From contig JAJFUS010000039.1 of assembly GCA_021372295.1 (NCBI GenBank), forward strand, positions 57,746 to 121,745: 64,000 bases of DNA, in the 5' to 3' direction. This DNA comes from a bacterium. GTDB taxonomy: Bacteria > Armatimonadota > UBA5829. A program made the translations under genes and the position numbers. Below the pieces are notes generated by a model that saw nothing but the letters and a program-made list of their open reading frames with translations, did not search any database and was not told the origin of the DNA. Below are positions 38,712-48,362 of this stretch, piece by piece (the first letter of the stretch is position 1; each line of letters opens with the position of its first letter).

Positions 38712-39575
38712 ATGAGTTTTGCATGGGACGGTGGTCCATCCGAGCAAGAAATAGGCAGTTTTGAGGAACGAATGCGCGGCGCGATTCCTGAAAAAGAGCG
38801 CGAGCCGGAAACCGCTTACGATCAACAGGAACTTGGTGACGCCCTCAGCCACGAGGGTCACGTGCGCGAGGCTATCGTGCATTATCGCAAGGCGGTTGAG
38901 ATGGAGGGGACAAACCCCAGCTATCATACCCGTCTGGGGGATGCTTACGCCTATTCAGAGATGTCGATAAAGGCCGTCGCTGAGTATAAGAAAGCGCTGA
39001 AAATCAGCCCCAGGCGCGCCGAGCCCCATTACAGCCTAGCCGAGATATATCGACGCTACGGAAAATGGAACGCCGCCGTAATCGAGTACCGGAAAGCCAC
39101 GCAGTTCAACTCCATGAACCCGTTCTATCGCTATAAGTTGGGAGTCGCGCTGTCGCACACGGGGCTTTGGGACGAAGCGATGCTGCAGCTCGAGATGGCT
39201 GTACAAATCGCGCCGACAGACGGTTTCTATCACTTCTGGCTCGGCGACATATACGGGCGGATCGGTCGAGTCGGCGACGCGATTGTCGAACTTCAGCAGG
39301 CAACGATTTTCAGCCCGGCGGATTCGTATTACAGCTTCAGACTCGGCCTTATGTATATGCGCGGCAGTTTTTACTCCGACGCGGTCGCGGCATTCAAACG
39401 CGCGATCAAGCTCAAACCAGGCGAACTGCCTTACCACGCTGTACTGGCAGAGGCCTATCGAGCATGCGGTAATATAGAACGGGCAGAGAGACACTATCAA
39501 TACGCGCAGCAAATGGATTATTTCGACGCGGCAAACCTGGCCGTTGCGCGGCGGGGAAGCGAGAACACGGATTGA
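38712..39575 (+). CDS. Tetratricopeptide-repeat protein
   Basis: 287 residues. Five or six TPR units are visible, such as LGDALSHEGHVREAIVHYRKAVEM, LGDAYAYSEMSIKAVAEYKKAL, LAEIYRRYGKWNAAVIEYRKA, LGVALSHTGLWDEAMLQLEMA and LGDIYGRIGRVGDAIVELQQA. There is no signal peptide and no enzyme domain, so it is a cytosolic scaffold. It overlaps the MBL-fold gene by 4 bp (TTGA) and follows dtd by 2 bp. Partner unknown. Confidence 0.9.
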   Translation: MSFAWDGGPSEQEIGSFEERMRGAIPEKEREPETAYDQQELGDALSHEGHVREAIVHYRKAVEMEGTNPSYHTRLGDAYAYSEMSIKAVAEYKKALKISPRRAEPHYSLAEIYRRYGKWNAAVIEYRKATQFNSMNPFYRYKLGVALSHTGLWDEAMLQLEMAVQIAPTDGFYHFWLGDIYGRIGRVGDAIVELQQATIFSPADSYYSFRLGLMYMRGSFYSDAVAAFKRAIKLKPGELPYHAVLAEAYRACGNIERAERHYQYAQQMDYFDAANLAVARRGSENTD

Positions 39576-40198
39576 GTCTGGAATTCAGCGCGATTGAGGT
39601 GGGCATGCTGCAAGTCAACTGCTACCTCATTTGGGACACACCCACCCGCAAGGCCGCGATTATCGACCCTGGTGACGACACTGAACTCATTATCGGCGCG
39701 ATAAAGACACTGAATCTTGATGTGGAGCGTGTACTGCTCACTCACGGCCACTTCGATCATGCATTCCGCGCGGGCGAGATAGCTTCACATTATGGCGTAA
39801 GAATTGGGATGAATGCCCTCGATTTGCCGATCCTAGGACAAATCCTTTTAATGGGCAAGCCATTCTTCAATGTGTCGGAATACGTGCCGTTCGATGTGTC
39901 CGATTTCATTAACGAGGGCGATGTGATTACTCTCGGCGGCTCGAAAATAAGCGTCTTGCACACGCCGGGGCATTCGCAGGGCGGTTTGTGCTACGTCACC
40001 GAGTCGGGAGTCTTTTGCGGTGACACGATCTTTGCCGGGTCAGTCGGCAGAAGCGACATGCCGGGAGGCTCGCACGAGCAGCTCATCGAGTCGATTAAGA
40101 CTAAGCTGATGGTTCTCGATGACACCACTCCGTTGTACCCAGGTCATGGCCCGGCGACCAGCGTCGGGCGTGAACGGCGGACGAATCCATTTTTGTAG
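39572..40198 (+). CDS. MBL-fold metallo-hydrolase (glyoxalase II-like)
   Basis: 208 residues from TTG 39572, overlapping the TPR stop. The metal-binding motif THGHFDH, then HTPGHSQGG, CGDTIFAGSVGRSD and a final YPGHGPATS are in the order seen in glyoxalase-II-like hydrolases. It is cytosolic and expected to bind two Zn or Fe ions. It probably hydrolyses a thioester or persulfide substrate, but the exact one is not readable. It lies 9 bp before the nitroreductase gene. Confidence 0.93.
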   Translation: MSLEFSAIEVGMLQVNCYLIWDTPTRKAAIIDPGDDTELIIGAIKTLNLDVERVLLTHGHFDHAFRAGEIASHYGVRIGMNALDLPILGQILLMGKPFFNVSEYVPFDVSDFINEGDVITLGGSKISVLHTPGHSQGGLCYVTESGVFCGDTIFAGSVGRSDMPGGSHEQLIESIKTKLMVLDDTTPLYPGHGPATSVGRERRTNPFL

Positions 40199-40207
40199 GT
40201 TGCAGAT

Positions 40208-40774
40208 ATGATTCAAGACTTGGTTTTGCGCAATAGAAGCTATCGCAGATTCGTTGAAAGCGAGAAGATCGGCGAGGATACCCTCAGAGAGTTGGTCGAT
40301 CTGGCTCGATGCTGTGCGTCGGCGGGAAATTTACAGTCGCTTAAGTATATGCTATCCAACTCTACCGAGAAAAACGAACTCATATTCCCTGCCACCGCCT
40401 GGGCTGGTTACTTCAAAGACTGGGACGGCCCATGCGCGGGAGAGCGCCCATCCGCGTATATAGTTATTCTGGGCGATACGTCCATCAGCAAGAACTTCTT
40501 CTGTGACCACGGCATCGCCGCTCAAACAATTCTGCTCGGCGCAACCGAGAAAGGCCTCGGCGGGTGCATGATCGGCTCGATAGACCGCGACCTTCTCCGT
40601 CGCAACCTTTTGATACCGGATCGGTACGAGATACTGCTCGTATTGGCGCTGGGCAGGCCCATCGAGAAAGTCGTCCTGGAAGATGTCGGCCCCGATAATG
40701 ATATCAAATACTATCGCGACGAAAATGACGCGCATCACGTGCCAAAGCGCCTCTTAAATGATATCATCATCTAG
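40208..40774 (+). CDS. Nitroreductase family FMN-dependent oxidoreductase
   Basis: 188 residues. RNRSYRRF at the N terminus is the typical FMN-phosphate-binding start, followed by LARCCASAGNLQSLKYML and the conserved GIAAQTILLGATEKGLGGCMIGSI. The C-terminal LALGRPIEKVVLE matches the family. Members reduce nitro compounds, quinones or flavins with NAD(P)H. It ends the MFS-dtd-TPR-MBL-nitroreductase run. Confidence 0.93.
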   Translation: MIQDLVLRNRSYRRFVESEKIGEDTLRELVDLARCCASAGNLQSLKYMLSNSTEKNELIFPATAWAGYFKDWDGPCAGERPSAYIVILGDTSISKNFFCDHGIAAQTILLGATEKGLGGCMIGSIDRDLLRRNLLIPDRYEILLVLALGRPIEKVVLEDVGPDNDIKYYRDENDAHHVPKRLLNDIII

Positions 40775-40844
40775 ATTCAAGCCGAGCCCTCAACACTTTG
40801 CGCCTTTTTGATGCCAACCACTGGGATCATAGCCGCGCGCACGC

Positions 40845-40874
40845 TTGACCCACACCCCAGCTACGCATTATAAT
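40845..40874 (+). promoter_or_regulatory. gyrA promoter
   Basis: TTGACC (40845-40850), 18 bp, TATAAT (40869-40874), giving a leader of about 30 nt to TTG 40911. GAGAGG at 40895-40900 acts as the ribosome-binding site. Confidence 0.75.
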
Positions 40875-40910
40875 AAGGTAGACAATTAAGTCACGAGAGG
40901 TCTCAAAAAC

Positions 40911-43478
40911 TTGAGCAACATTGCGCGGGAAGTAATTCCCATAAATATCGAAGACGAACTGAAGCGCTCCTATATGGACTACGCGATGAGCGTAATCATA
41001 TCGAGAGCGCTTCCTGATGTCAGGGACGGCCTGAAACCCGTCGAGCGCCGCATTCTGACCGCAATGAACGACCTGCACCTGGGGCCGTCATCGCAGCACA
41101 GAAAGTCGGCGAAGATTGCAGGCGACACGTCAGGTAACTACCATCCGCACGGCGAGCAGGTCATTTATCCGACTATGGTCAGAATGGCGCAGGACTTCAA
41201 CTCGCGTTATCCTTTGATCGACGGCCAGGGTAATATGGGTTCGATCGACCCTGACCCTCCAGCGGCTATGCGATATACCGAAATGAGGATGTCGCAGTTT
41301 GCGGTAGAAATGCTCGACGACCTGGAAAAAGACACCGTCGACTGGGGCGACAACTACGACCAAACCCGCATGGAGCCGATGGTTCTTCCGGCGAAATTAC
41401 CGAATCTGCTGGCAAACGGCACGCTGGGAATCGCGGTCGGCATGGCGACCAAAATCCCGCCGCACAACCTCACGGAACTCTGCGACGGCTTCATGTATTT
41501 AATCGACAACCCAGACGCCAATGTCGACGATCTGATGCGGTTCATTAAGGGCCCAGACTTTCCTACATCGGGCTTGGTTTTAGGCACAAAGGGCATCAGA
41601 TCAGCTTATGAGACCGGGCGCGGACAGATCGTCATGCAGGCCGAGACAAACATTGAAGTCCTCGAAGGCGGCAAGTCGGCGATTGTGGTAACCGAGCTTC
41701 CTTACCAGGTCAGCAAAAAGCCTCTTATTGAGAAGATCGCGGCGATGGCCAAGGAAAAGAGGATCGACGGCATCACCGACATCCTCGATTACTCCGACCG
41801 CACCGGAATCCGAATTCAGATTGAGCTGAGGCGCGATGCGCACCCGAGGAAAGTGCTCAACTATCTGCTCAAACACAGCGACCTCCGCCGCACGTTCGGC
41901 GTTATAATGCTTGCGCTCGTGGATGGCACTCCGCGCGTTCTCACCCTGAAGCAGGTGATGCAGCACTGGATCAACCATCGGGTCGAAGTAATCGCGCGGC
42001 GCACAAAGTATGACCTCAGAGCCGCGCTGCGCAGGGCGCATATACTCGAAGGGCTGCGGATCGCGCTCGACCACATGGACGAGATCATCAAGATCATCCG
42101 TGCGTCGGCAAACAGCGAGGTCGCCCGAAATCAGTTGATGAGCAAGTTCGGGCTATCACAGATTCAGGCCGAAGCGATCCTGAATATGCAGCTCAGGCAG
42201 CTCACTGCTCTCGAACGCGACAAAATCGAGGACGAATACAGAGAACTTTTGAAGAAAATCGCGGCTCTCGAAGACCTGCTCTCTGATCCGCTGAAAATTC
42301 TGGCGGTTATCAAGACCGAGCTCAAGTATATTAAGGACAAGCTCGGTGATGCGCGCAAGACGCGCATTGTCGCGATGGAAGCCAACGAAATCGGCGACGA
42401 GGACATGATCCCCGATGAGGAAACGATCATCACGATCACTCGCGACGGTTACATCAAGCGAGTCCCAATCGACACCTATCGTGCGCAGAAACGCGGCGGA
42501 AGAGGTGTAATCGGCGCGACCGCCAAAGAAGAGGACAAGATGGCCCACCTGTTCGTGGCCACGACACATCATTACATCCTCTTCTTCACGGATCGAGGCC
42601 GGGTATATCGACTCAAGGCCTACGAAATCCCGCAGACCTCGCGTCAGGCAATGGGCACGGCGATCATCAACCTTATCTCGATTGAGCCGGGCGACATAAT
42701 CACCGCCACGATAGCCGTGCGCGATATGGATCAACAGGGCTACATGGTTATGGCGACCGAACTGGGCGAGGTCAAGAAGACCAACCTCACCGAATTCCAC
42801 AACCTGCGATCCAATGGCCTTCGGGCATTCGACATTGAAGAAGGCGACTCGTTGAAATGGGTAGGCATATCCAATGGCGATAATGAGGTCGCGCTAGTCA
42901 CGGCCAAGGGTATGTCGATCCGGTTCCACGAAAAAGACCTGCGAAGCGCCGGGCGCGCTGCCGGAGGCGTGCGTGGAATCAAATTGAGTGGCGACGACCG
43001 CGTGGTCGGAATGACACTGGCTCGTAATGACTGCGAACTGCTGGTAGCCACAGAAAAGGGCTTCGGCAAGCGAACTCCTCTGGAGCACTATAGAAGCCAG
43101 ACCAGAGGCGGCAAAGGCATCAAGACGATGAACCTGAGCGAAAAGACCGGGCGAATCGTGGAGACAGCCGTGGTCGATGACACGGATAAAATCGTAATCA
43201 TCACCACACATGGGATCATGCTCAAGATCAGAGTATCTGAGATTCGATCCTGCGGCAGGAGCACTCAAGGAGTCAAGCTCATTAACCTATCGCCAAGCGA
43301 TTCGGTGTCGAGCCTTGCTCGCATCCCTAAAGCCGAAGCGCCCGAAGAGATGCTGACAACAGCGGCAAAACCAAAGAAGCCGAAAAATGACCTTGTCAAT
43401 GACATAGAAGATGAAGATATCATCGAGAACGATGTCGATGAGGAATCAGATGAGTCTGAGAATACTGTCGAAGACTAA
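40911..43478 (+). CDS. gyrA: DNA gyrase subunit A
   Basis: 855 residues from TTG 40911 with GAGAGG upstream. Catalytic Tyr122 (RYTEMRM) matches E. coli numbering. The C-terminal beta-pinwheel begins with a GyrA-box QKRGGRG (about 523-529), which marks it as gyrase rather than topoisomerase IV. The quinolone-contact helix reads HPHGEQVIYPTMVRMAQ: Gln at the Ser83 and Pro at the Asp87 position of E. coli. An acidic tail (IEDEDIIENDVDEESDESE) ends the protein. gyrB is not nearby. Confidence 0.98.
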   Translation: MSNIAREVIPINIEDELKRSYMDYAMSVIISRALPDVRDGLKPVERRILTAMNDLHLGPSSQHRKSAKIAGDTSGNYHPHGEQVIYPTMVRMAQDFNSRYPLIDGQGNMGSIDPDPPAAMRYTEMRMSQFAVEMLDDLEKDTVDWGDNYDQTRMEPMVLPAKLPNLLANGTLGIAVGMATKIPPHNLTELCDGFMYLIDNPDANVDDLMRFIKGPDFPTSGLVLGTKGIRSAYETGRGQIVMQAETNIEVLEGGKSAIVVTELPYQVSKKPLIEKIAAMAKEKRIDGITDILDYSDRTGIRIQIELRRDAHPRKVLNYLLKHSDLRRTFGVIMLALVDGTPRVLTLKQVMQHWINHRVEVIARRTKYDLRAALRRAHILEGLRIALDHMDEIIKIIRASANSEVARNQLMSKFGLSQIQAEAILNMQLRQLTALERDKIEDEYRELLKKIAALEDLLSDPLKILAVIKTELKYIKDKLGDARKTRIVAMEANEIGDEDMIPDEETIITITRDGYIKRVPIDTYRAQKRGGRGVIGATAKEEDKMAHLFVATTHHYILFFTDRGRVYRLKAYEIPQTSRQAMGTAIINLISIEPGDIITATIAVRDMDQQGYMVMATELGEVKKTNLTEFHNLRSNGLRAFDIEEGDSLKWVGISNGDNEVALVTAKGMSIRFHEKDLRSAGRAAGGVRGIKLSGDDRVVGMTLARNDCELLVATEKGFGKRTPLEHYRSQTRGGKGIKTMNLSEKTGRIVETAVVDDTDKIVIITTHGIMLKIRVSEIRSCGRSTQGVKLINLSPSDSVSSLARIPKAEAPEEMLTTAAKPKKPKNDLVNDIEDEDIIENDVDEESDESENTVED

Positions 43479-43500
43479 TCATCCAACCCGTTGATAGGTT

Positions 43501-43535
43501 AAAGGCCGTGGAGACAATCTCCACGGCCTTTTTAA
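43501..43535. terminator. Bidirectional terminator between gyrA and the parvulin gene
   Basis: AAAGGCCGTGGAGA (43501-43514), loop CAA, TCTCCACGGCCTTT (43518-43531), then TTTAATTT. It is a 14-bp perfect stem with A- and T-runs on both sides, so it can stop transcription from both convergent genes. Confidence 0.9.
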
Positions 43536-43555
43536 TTTGCTCGCCTCGTGCGATA

Positions 43556-44659
43556 TTATTCCTCTTCGTCAGCAGGCGGAGGAGGCGGAGGCGGAGTCTC
43601 AGGCTTTTCGCTTGCCGCAGGCTGCGCTTCGCTTCCCGAAGCAGGCGGAGCAACCTTAGGAGCCGGTCTGGCATTCGACTTCTTGGGCATTACCTTTGGA
43701 GCAACCTTAGGCTTGGGCTGTTCGGACTCGGGTGCCATCAGCTTGTTGTCGATCTTTGCCGATCCCTGCAGTTCCTGGAACCACTTGCCCATCTCCATCG
43801 GAACTTTCTTGTCCATGATCATCTTGTTCAGCTCGATCTTCTCCTCAGGAGTAGCGTCTTTGCCGATCTTCTCAACTTTGATGATATGATAACCGTAGAA
43901 CGTCTTCACAGGCTCGCTGATCTCGCCGGCCTTAAGTGCAAATGCGGCTTTCTCAAACTCTTGCACCATTCGTCCCTTAGTAAACCAACCAAGATTGCCA
44001 CCCTGTTTCTTGCCGTCAATGACATTTCCAGGATCCTCGGAGTACTCGTCCGCCAGCTTGCTGAAGTCTTCTCCAGCCTTAGCTTTCGCATAGACTTCAT
44101 CGGCTTTCTGCTTGGCGATCTCATCCTGCTTAGCCTTGTCTTTTTCATTGCTCGGGAACTTGATAAGAATGTGCTGAGCCTTGATGTACTCGGCGTACTC
44201 GGCGTCGGTAGGCTTTACATTCCTCGTAACGATCTTTTCCGCAAGCGCGGAGATTTTCGTGCCGGTCATAAACCTGTCGCGGGTCACTTGATATTGATTG
44301 AGCAACTGGTCGACACTGCCCATATTCATTCTCTTGAGCGATTCATCGATCTTTGCTTTCATCTCATCCGGTGTAATCTTCACATTAGCCTTATTTGCCG
44401 CCTGCCAGATCATCTTCTGGTTAAGCAGGTCTTTCAGCACGCTGGGCGCATTCCAGAACCAAAGCGCCTTCAGCACCTCACCTTTGGTGATCGGCGAACC
44501 GTTAACGCTGCCCACTACTGCACTGTCCGGTGCATTCCAGAGTTTCTGAAGCGCAGCGTCCTGATCAAAGGCAACAGCCTTCGTATCAGCGGCAAACGCG
44601 GTAGCCGACAACGCCAGAATCAGCGCCGCCATCACCAACACAAGCATCCTATTTCGCAT
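43556..44659 (-). CDS. Exported parvulin-type peptidyl-prolyl isomerase (PrsA/SurA-like)
   Basis: 367 residues from ATG 44659 (AGGAG 6 bp upstream). A signal peptide ([20 protein letters not shown]) precedes a helical chaperone region. The parvulin domain (about 160-266) contains [29 protein letters not shown] and [10 protein letters not shown] low-complexity tail is rich in Pro and Glu ([12 protein letters not shown]). It is periplasmic or cell-surface and probably helps fold exported proteins, much like SurA or PrsA; there is no lipobox, which argues for a soluble periplasmic form. Confidence 0.93.
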   Translation of the reverse strand: MRNRMLVLVMAALILALSATAFAADTKAVAFDQDAALQKLWNAPDSAVVGSVNGSPITKGEVLKALWFWNAPSVLKDLLNQKMIWQAANKANVKITPDEMKAKIDESLKRMNMGSVDQLLNQYQVTRDRFMTGTKISALAEKIVTRNVKPTDAEYAEYIKAQHILIKFPSNEKDKAKQDEIAKQKADEVYAKAKAGEDFSKLADEYSEDPGNVIDGKKQGGNLGWFTKGRMVQEFEKAAFALKAGEISEPVKTFYGYHIIKVEKIGKDATPEEKIELNKMIMDKKVPMEMGKWFQELQGSAKIDNKLMAPESEQPKPKVAPKVMPKKSNARPAPKVAPPASGSEAQPAASEKPETPPPPPPPADEEE

Positions 44660-44784
44660 GTATAGCTCCTTTCGATATTTTGGAATCACAAGATAATACT
44701 ACAAATCAATTCCCAGGGTCAACGCCCCACCTATACTATAACGAGCCACATGGGTCACTCGTTCCCCAAAAAGCCCCAAACAAA

Positions 44785-45759
44785 TCATAGAACTAACCGC
44801 GCAAAAACGATAACCACACCATTGTGAATGCCGTGTGCGATCATCGACGGTACCACCGATCCCGTTTTCTCGCGAGCAAGAGCGAAAACGACGCCCAAAA
44901 CGAATATCGGCAGGAAAAAATCTGGAAGCGGGTGTCCGACGGCAAACACAATCGCCGATACCACCGCCGCGCCCCAAACCCGCATTCCGCCCCTGAGCGC
45001 ACTGTAAAGAACTCCTCGGAAAAACACCTCTTCAACAAGCGGCGCAATAACCATTCCCAGCGCCAACACCAGCAGAAACGACGCCATGTCTCCTCCAGCG
45101 AAATATGGCGTCAATGGGTGCTCCGGCGTCGAGATATTCTTGAAAACGGTCTTGTCCAATAACGCAGATACAACAATAGCCGCTCCGAAAAACGGCAGCG
45201 CTGAGAGATAAGTTCCGACACCCCACTTGAGCGCCATTTTCAACGGCATCGTCCTCATGCCGATTTTTTGCAGAATATCTTCTGAATCCCCCGCCATCAA
45301 TGCCAGCGATCCCAATCCGAGAGCACAAGCCGCCAAAACAGCCAGCATCTGCAGGATGATGTGCACGAGGTCGGCAACCTTTGGCGCGGAGTCCAGCCCG
45401 CTGAGCATCACTGTGACAGCGGCAATTGCCCCCAGAAAAAAGTTGCTCGCCAGATACACAAGAAATGCTCGAATCAGTGTCGAATAGGAAACACCCAGTA
45501 GAGGGGCATTATTCAGGCAATTTGAATAACGGACGAAAAACAGCGCAGCAAGCGCAAGCCCAACAGCTCCACAGGCAGACATCACTTCTAGAATGACCGA
45601 GAACAGCCGCGTATCGACATTTACAGCCGGGGATTTTGCGATCTCGGCCTGCCCGACTCTCATATCGATAACCTGAGACGCAACCAGCACAATCACGACG
45701 ATCAACAGTATAAGCCATACCACCCAAAACCGACTGCCGCGCGCCCGAGAATCATTCAA
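44785..45759 (-). CDS. CPBP-family intramembrane metalloprotease (CAAX-protease-like)
   Basis: 324 residues with about 8 hydrophobic segments. The family motifs EEVFFRG (Glu-Glu...Arg), FAVGH and HGIHN occur in order near the C terminus and supply the zinc site. Members cleave membrane peptides or act in bacteriocin self-immunity. The start is TTG 45759, directly after the divIVA stop (TGATTG), with GAGG upstream. Substrate unknown. Confidence 0.9.
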   Translation of the reverse strand: MNDSRARGSRFWVVWLILLIVVIVLVASQVIDMRVGQAEIAKSPAVNVDTRLFSVILEVMSACGAVGLALAALFFVRYSNCLNNAPLLGVSYSTLIRAFLVYLASNFFLGAIAAVTVMLSGLDSAPKVADLVHIILQMLAVLAACALGLGSLALMAGDSEDILQKIGMRTMPLKMALKWGVGTYLSALPFFGAAIVVSALLDKTVFKNISTPEHPLTPYFAGGDMASFLLVLALGMVIAPLVEEVFFRGVLYSALRGGMRVWGAAVVSAIVFAVGHPLPDFFLPIFVLGVVFALAREKTGSVVPSMIAHGIHNGVVIVFARLVL

Positions 45760-46239
45760 TCAGGCGACCTCGCTTGCGGATTTTTCTTCAGATTCGGATC
45801 CGCGCCTGTCGAGCCACTCAAGATAGGCCTTTAACATGCCGCGGAATTCGGTTTCAAACCGGTCGCGCGTCGCCTGTATCAGTTCGGCATCCACACGATT
45901 CTTCTCGACTTCTTTCTGTGTCTCAACCATCATCGTAATGCGGGAGTTTTCGGCTTCTTTCAGGATAAGTTCAGCCTGTTTGTGAGCATTCGCCTTGGCC
46001 TCATCGGCGCTTTTCTGCGCCATTGTAAGAGCGTCGGTCATGGCCGTTTCGATCCTGCGAACCCGGTCGACCTCATCCTGCAGCGATTCTACTTGGCGAG
46101 CAAGCTCGGACTTCTCGCCTAGAGCCTGTTCAAGGGCTTCCCTGACGGCGCGCGCGAACTCGTCCACCTGAGCCTTGTCGTAACCTCTGAACGCCGGTTT
46201 GAACTCCGTATGAAGTATGTCTATAGGTGTTATGGGCAT
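45760..46239 (-). CDS. DivIVA-domain protein
   Basis: 159 residues. The N-terminal DivIVA lipid-binding motif (PIDILHTEFKPAFRGYDKAQVDEFARAV) is followed by a long coiled coil (about 35-135). DivIVA proteins collect at negatively curved membrane and recruit division or polar factors. GGAGGG precedes ATG 46239. It lies in a yggS-sepF-proC-divIVA run that matches the ylm-divIVA cluster of Gram-positive and related bacteria. Confidence 0.93.
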   Translation of the reverse strand: MPITPIDILHTEFKPAFRGYDKAQVDEFARAVREALEQALGEKSELARQVESLQDEVDRVRRIETAMTDALTMAQKSADEAKANAHKQAELILKEAENSRITMMVETQKEVEKNRVDAELIQATRDRFETEFRGMLKAYLEWLDRRGSESEEKSASEVA

Positions 46240-46261
46240 GGCAAATTCCCTCCACTTACTC

Positions 46262-47077
46262 CTAAGCCAATTCCTCGGATCTCTTCGTGGCGGCCTTCAC
46301 GGCTTCCATCAGCGCTGTTCGGAACCCATGTCTATCCAGCGCGTCGACGCCCGCGATAGTGGTTCCGCCGGGGCTTGTAACCTGGTCTTTGAGTTTCATC
46401 GGATGCTCGCCGGTCTCAAGCACCATCTTCGCCGACCCAAGCACGGTCTGCGCCGCCAATGCCAGCGCAGCATTCCGAGGCAGCCCGACTCTTACCCCCG
46501 CGTCCGACAACGCTTCGATCATAATATACACATACGCCGGGCCGCTGCCGCTCAAGCCCGTTACCGCGTTAAGCAGCTTCTCGGGAACTTCAAACGATAG
46601 CCCGACCGCATCGAACAACCGTTTCGCCATCGATACTTGGTCGTCCGAGACAGATCGTCCTCGACTAAACCCTATCGCGCCCATGCCGATCTGACAAGGC
46701 GTGTTGGGCATCGTTCTGATGACTGCCGCGCCCCTGGGCAAAGCCGACTCGATAGCTTCCAGCCTAACTCCGGCGGCGATAGATATAATCAGCTGACCTT
46801 CGCGCACTGCGTCCGAAAGCTCGGGTAATATGTCGAGGAGGACTGCGGGTTTAACCGCAAAAAGAACGACATCCGCCCCCGCCATCGCCTCGGCAGGCGA
46901 CTGCGTAACATTCACGCCAAACTCATCGGCCAGTTCGCCGAGCCGAGGCTTGTATACGTCGGCCATAGTCACGTCTTCAGGCGACAACAACCCCGCCGAT
47001 ATAACTCCTTTGGCAAACGCCGAACCCATGGCTCCGGCGCCGATTATCGCCAGCCGTCCGATACGATCTGATTCCAT
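46262..47077 (-). CDS. proC: Pyrroline-5-carboxylate reductase
   Basis: 271 residues. The Rossmann motif IGAGAMGSAFAKG is at about 13-25. The C-terminal PTALSGSGPAYVY-like segment (VTGLSGSGPAYVYIMIEALSDAGVRVGL) and the DQVTSPGGTTIAGVDAL motif are typical of ProC. It reduces pyrroline-5-carboxylate to proline with NAD(P)H. It lies 22 bp before divIVA, and such placement inside the ylm-divIVA cluster is known in Gram-positives. Confidence 0.97.
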   Translation of the reverse strand: MESDRIGRLAIIGAGAMGSAFAKGVISAGLLSPEDVTMADVYKPRLGELADEFGVNVTQSPAEAMAGADVVLFAVKPAVLLDILPELSDAVREGQLIISIAAGVRLEAIESALPRGAAVIRTMPNTPCQIGMGAIGFSRGRSVSDDQVSMAKRLFDAVGLSFEVPEKLLNAVTGLSGSGPAYVYIMIEALSDAGVRVGLPRNAALALAAQTVLGSAKMVLETGEHPMKLKDQVTSPGGTTIAGVDALDRHGFRTALMEAVKAATKRSEELA

Positions 47078-47131
47078 TTCGACTCCAGTTAAAGACAGGG
47101 ACTCGGCAGATATACCGAGTCCCAGGCGCTT

Positions 47132-47599
47132 CTAATTATCGTGGAATGGGCTTTGAACCTTCTTGCTGGGCCCGCCGTTTTCCACTTCTATGACGTAATT
47201 GCTGGGCGTAAAGAGATAAACTTTCTCCCCCACCCGCTCAATGTATCCGTCCAGGGCGTAAATTACGCCGCTCAGAAAGTCGATAACTCTCACGCAGACC
47301 TCAGGCGACGCCTTTTCCATGTTGACGATCTGCTGATGACCCTCTTTCAAGCCGTCAGCCGCCTGCTGCGCGTTTTCAAAAGACTGCACACTCAGCCAGA
47401 CCGATACCCGGTTGATTCGCGACGAATGAACTCGAACCATGGTTGCCTTGCGTTTTCCGCCCGGTTCTTCCATAAATTCCAGTTCGTCCTCGTCGTACTC
47501 ACCCCAGCCGATCTTGTCTTTGATTCGACCCCAAAGCCCTCTCGGCTGATCGTCAAAATCCTCTTCCGGCGCTGTTCTCACGATAGTAGACCCTCCCAT
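47132..47599 (-). CDS. sepF: Cell division protein SepF
   Basis: 155 residues. A short N-terminal amphipathic helix with a variable acidic linker precedes the SepF core (about 65-145; QQIVNMEKASPEVCVRVIDFLSGVIYALDG, VYLFTPSNYVIEVEN). SepF polymerises into rings and links FtsZ to the membrane, and it replaces FtsA/ZipA functions in many Terrabacteria. It lies between yggS and proC. Confidence 0.95.
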   Translation of the reverse strand: MGGSTIVRTAPEEDFDDQPRGLWGRIKDKIGWGEYDEDELEFMEEPGGKRKATMVRVHSSRINRVSVWLSVQSFENAQQAADGLKEGHQQIVNMEKASPEVCVRVIDFLSGVIYALDGYIERVGEKVYLFTPSNYVIEVENGGPSKKVQSPFHDN

Positions 47600-47680
47600 T
47601 GTTACCGGGTTGGGTGCTGGGCGTCCACTCCGTTCCGTAATTGAACATTATTTATCAGATATCCTATCTTTCGGGCTGCT

Positions 47681-48355
47681 CTACACTCTCGCGCCGAATA
47701 TGGCGGTGCCGATACGCACCATATTCGACCCTTCTTCGATTGCAATCTCGAAGTCCTGCGTCATCCCCATCGAGAGATAAAGCCGCTGCTCATCCGGCAA
47801 CTTGTCCCAAGTTTTCTTCAGCAGTGCAAAATAAGGTCGGGCTTTCTGCGGGTCGGGCAAAAAGGGCGCCATACCCATCAGGCCGCAGAGCCTGACTCCC
47901 GCAATCCCCGATATACTCCGACTAAGCATAGCTACATCATTCGGGTCGATCCCGAACTTGGACTTCTCAGCGGATATGTTGACCTCGATCAACACGTCCG
48001 CGACTCGTCCCACCGCCTCTGCTCTTCGTCCGATTTCCTTTGCCAGCGCGTCGTTGTCCACGCCATGAATGAGTTGGGCAAACTCAACCACGTGCCTGGC
48101 CTTGTTGCGCTGAAGGTGGCCTATTATGTGCCACCGGGCCGCGTCACCTATCAGGCCGTATTTTTCCTCGGCTTCCTGAACATAGTTCTCGCCGATGTCC
48201 GTCGCCCCGCAGGCTATCGCTTCCCTTATTTCCTCGACACTGCGCGTTTTCGTCACCACGACCAGGGTAATATCATCCCCAGTCCGTCCGACTCTTCGCG
48301 CCGCCGCGTCTATGCGCTCTCTCACTGAGCGCAGGTTGTCTGCTATCAGTGTCAT
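47681..48355 (-). CDS. yggS: YggS family PLP homeostasis protein
   Basis: 224 residues. The PLP-binding Lys36 is in VVVTKTRS, followed by GENYVQEAEEK, WHIIGHLQRNK, EVNISAEKSKFGI and SMGMTQDFEIAIEEGSNMVRIGTAIFG. The fold is an alanine-racemase-like TIM barrel that stores or delivers PLP. ATG 48355 is chosen because the open frame upstream (to 48406) is the promoter region. It leads the sepF-proC-divIVA group and its own promoter lies only 7 bp upstream. Confidence 0.95.
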   Translation of the reverse strand: MTLIADNLRSVRERIDAAARRVGRTGDDITLVVVTKTRSVEEIREAIACGATDIGENYVQEAEEKYGLIGDAARWHIIGHLQRNKARHVVEFAQLIHGVDNDALAKEIGRRAEAVGRVADVLIEVNISAEKSKFGIDPNDVAMLSRSISGIAGVRLCGLMGMAPFLPDPQKARPYFALLKKTWDKLPDEQRLYLSMGMTQDFEIAIEEGSNMVRIGTAIFGARV

Positions 48356-48362
48356 CTTGGAT

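Noticed and set aside
43508..44665. Long plus-strand frame opposite the parvulin gene
   Set aside because: It starts inside the gyrA terminator and reads mainly as Leu/Arg-rich antisense sequence; the parvulin protein has a signal peptide and domain.
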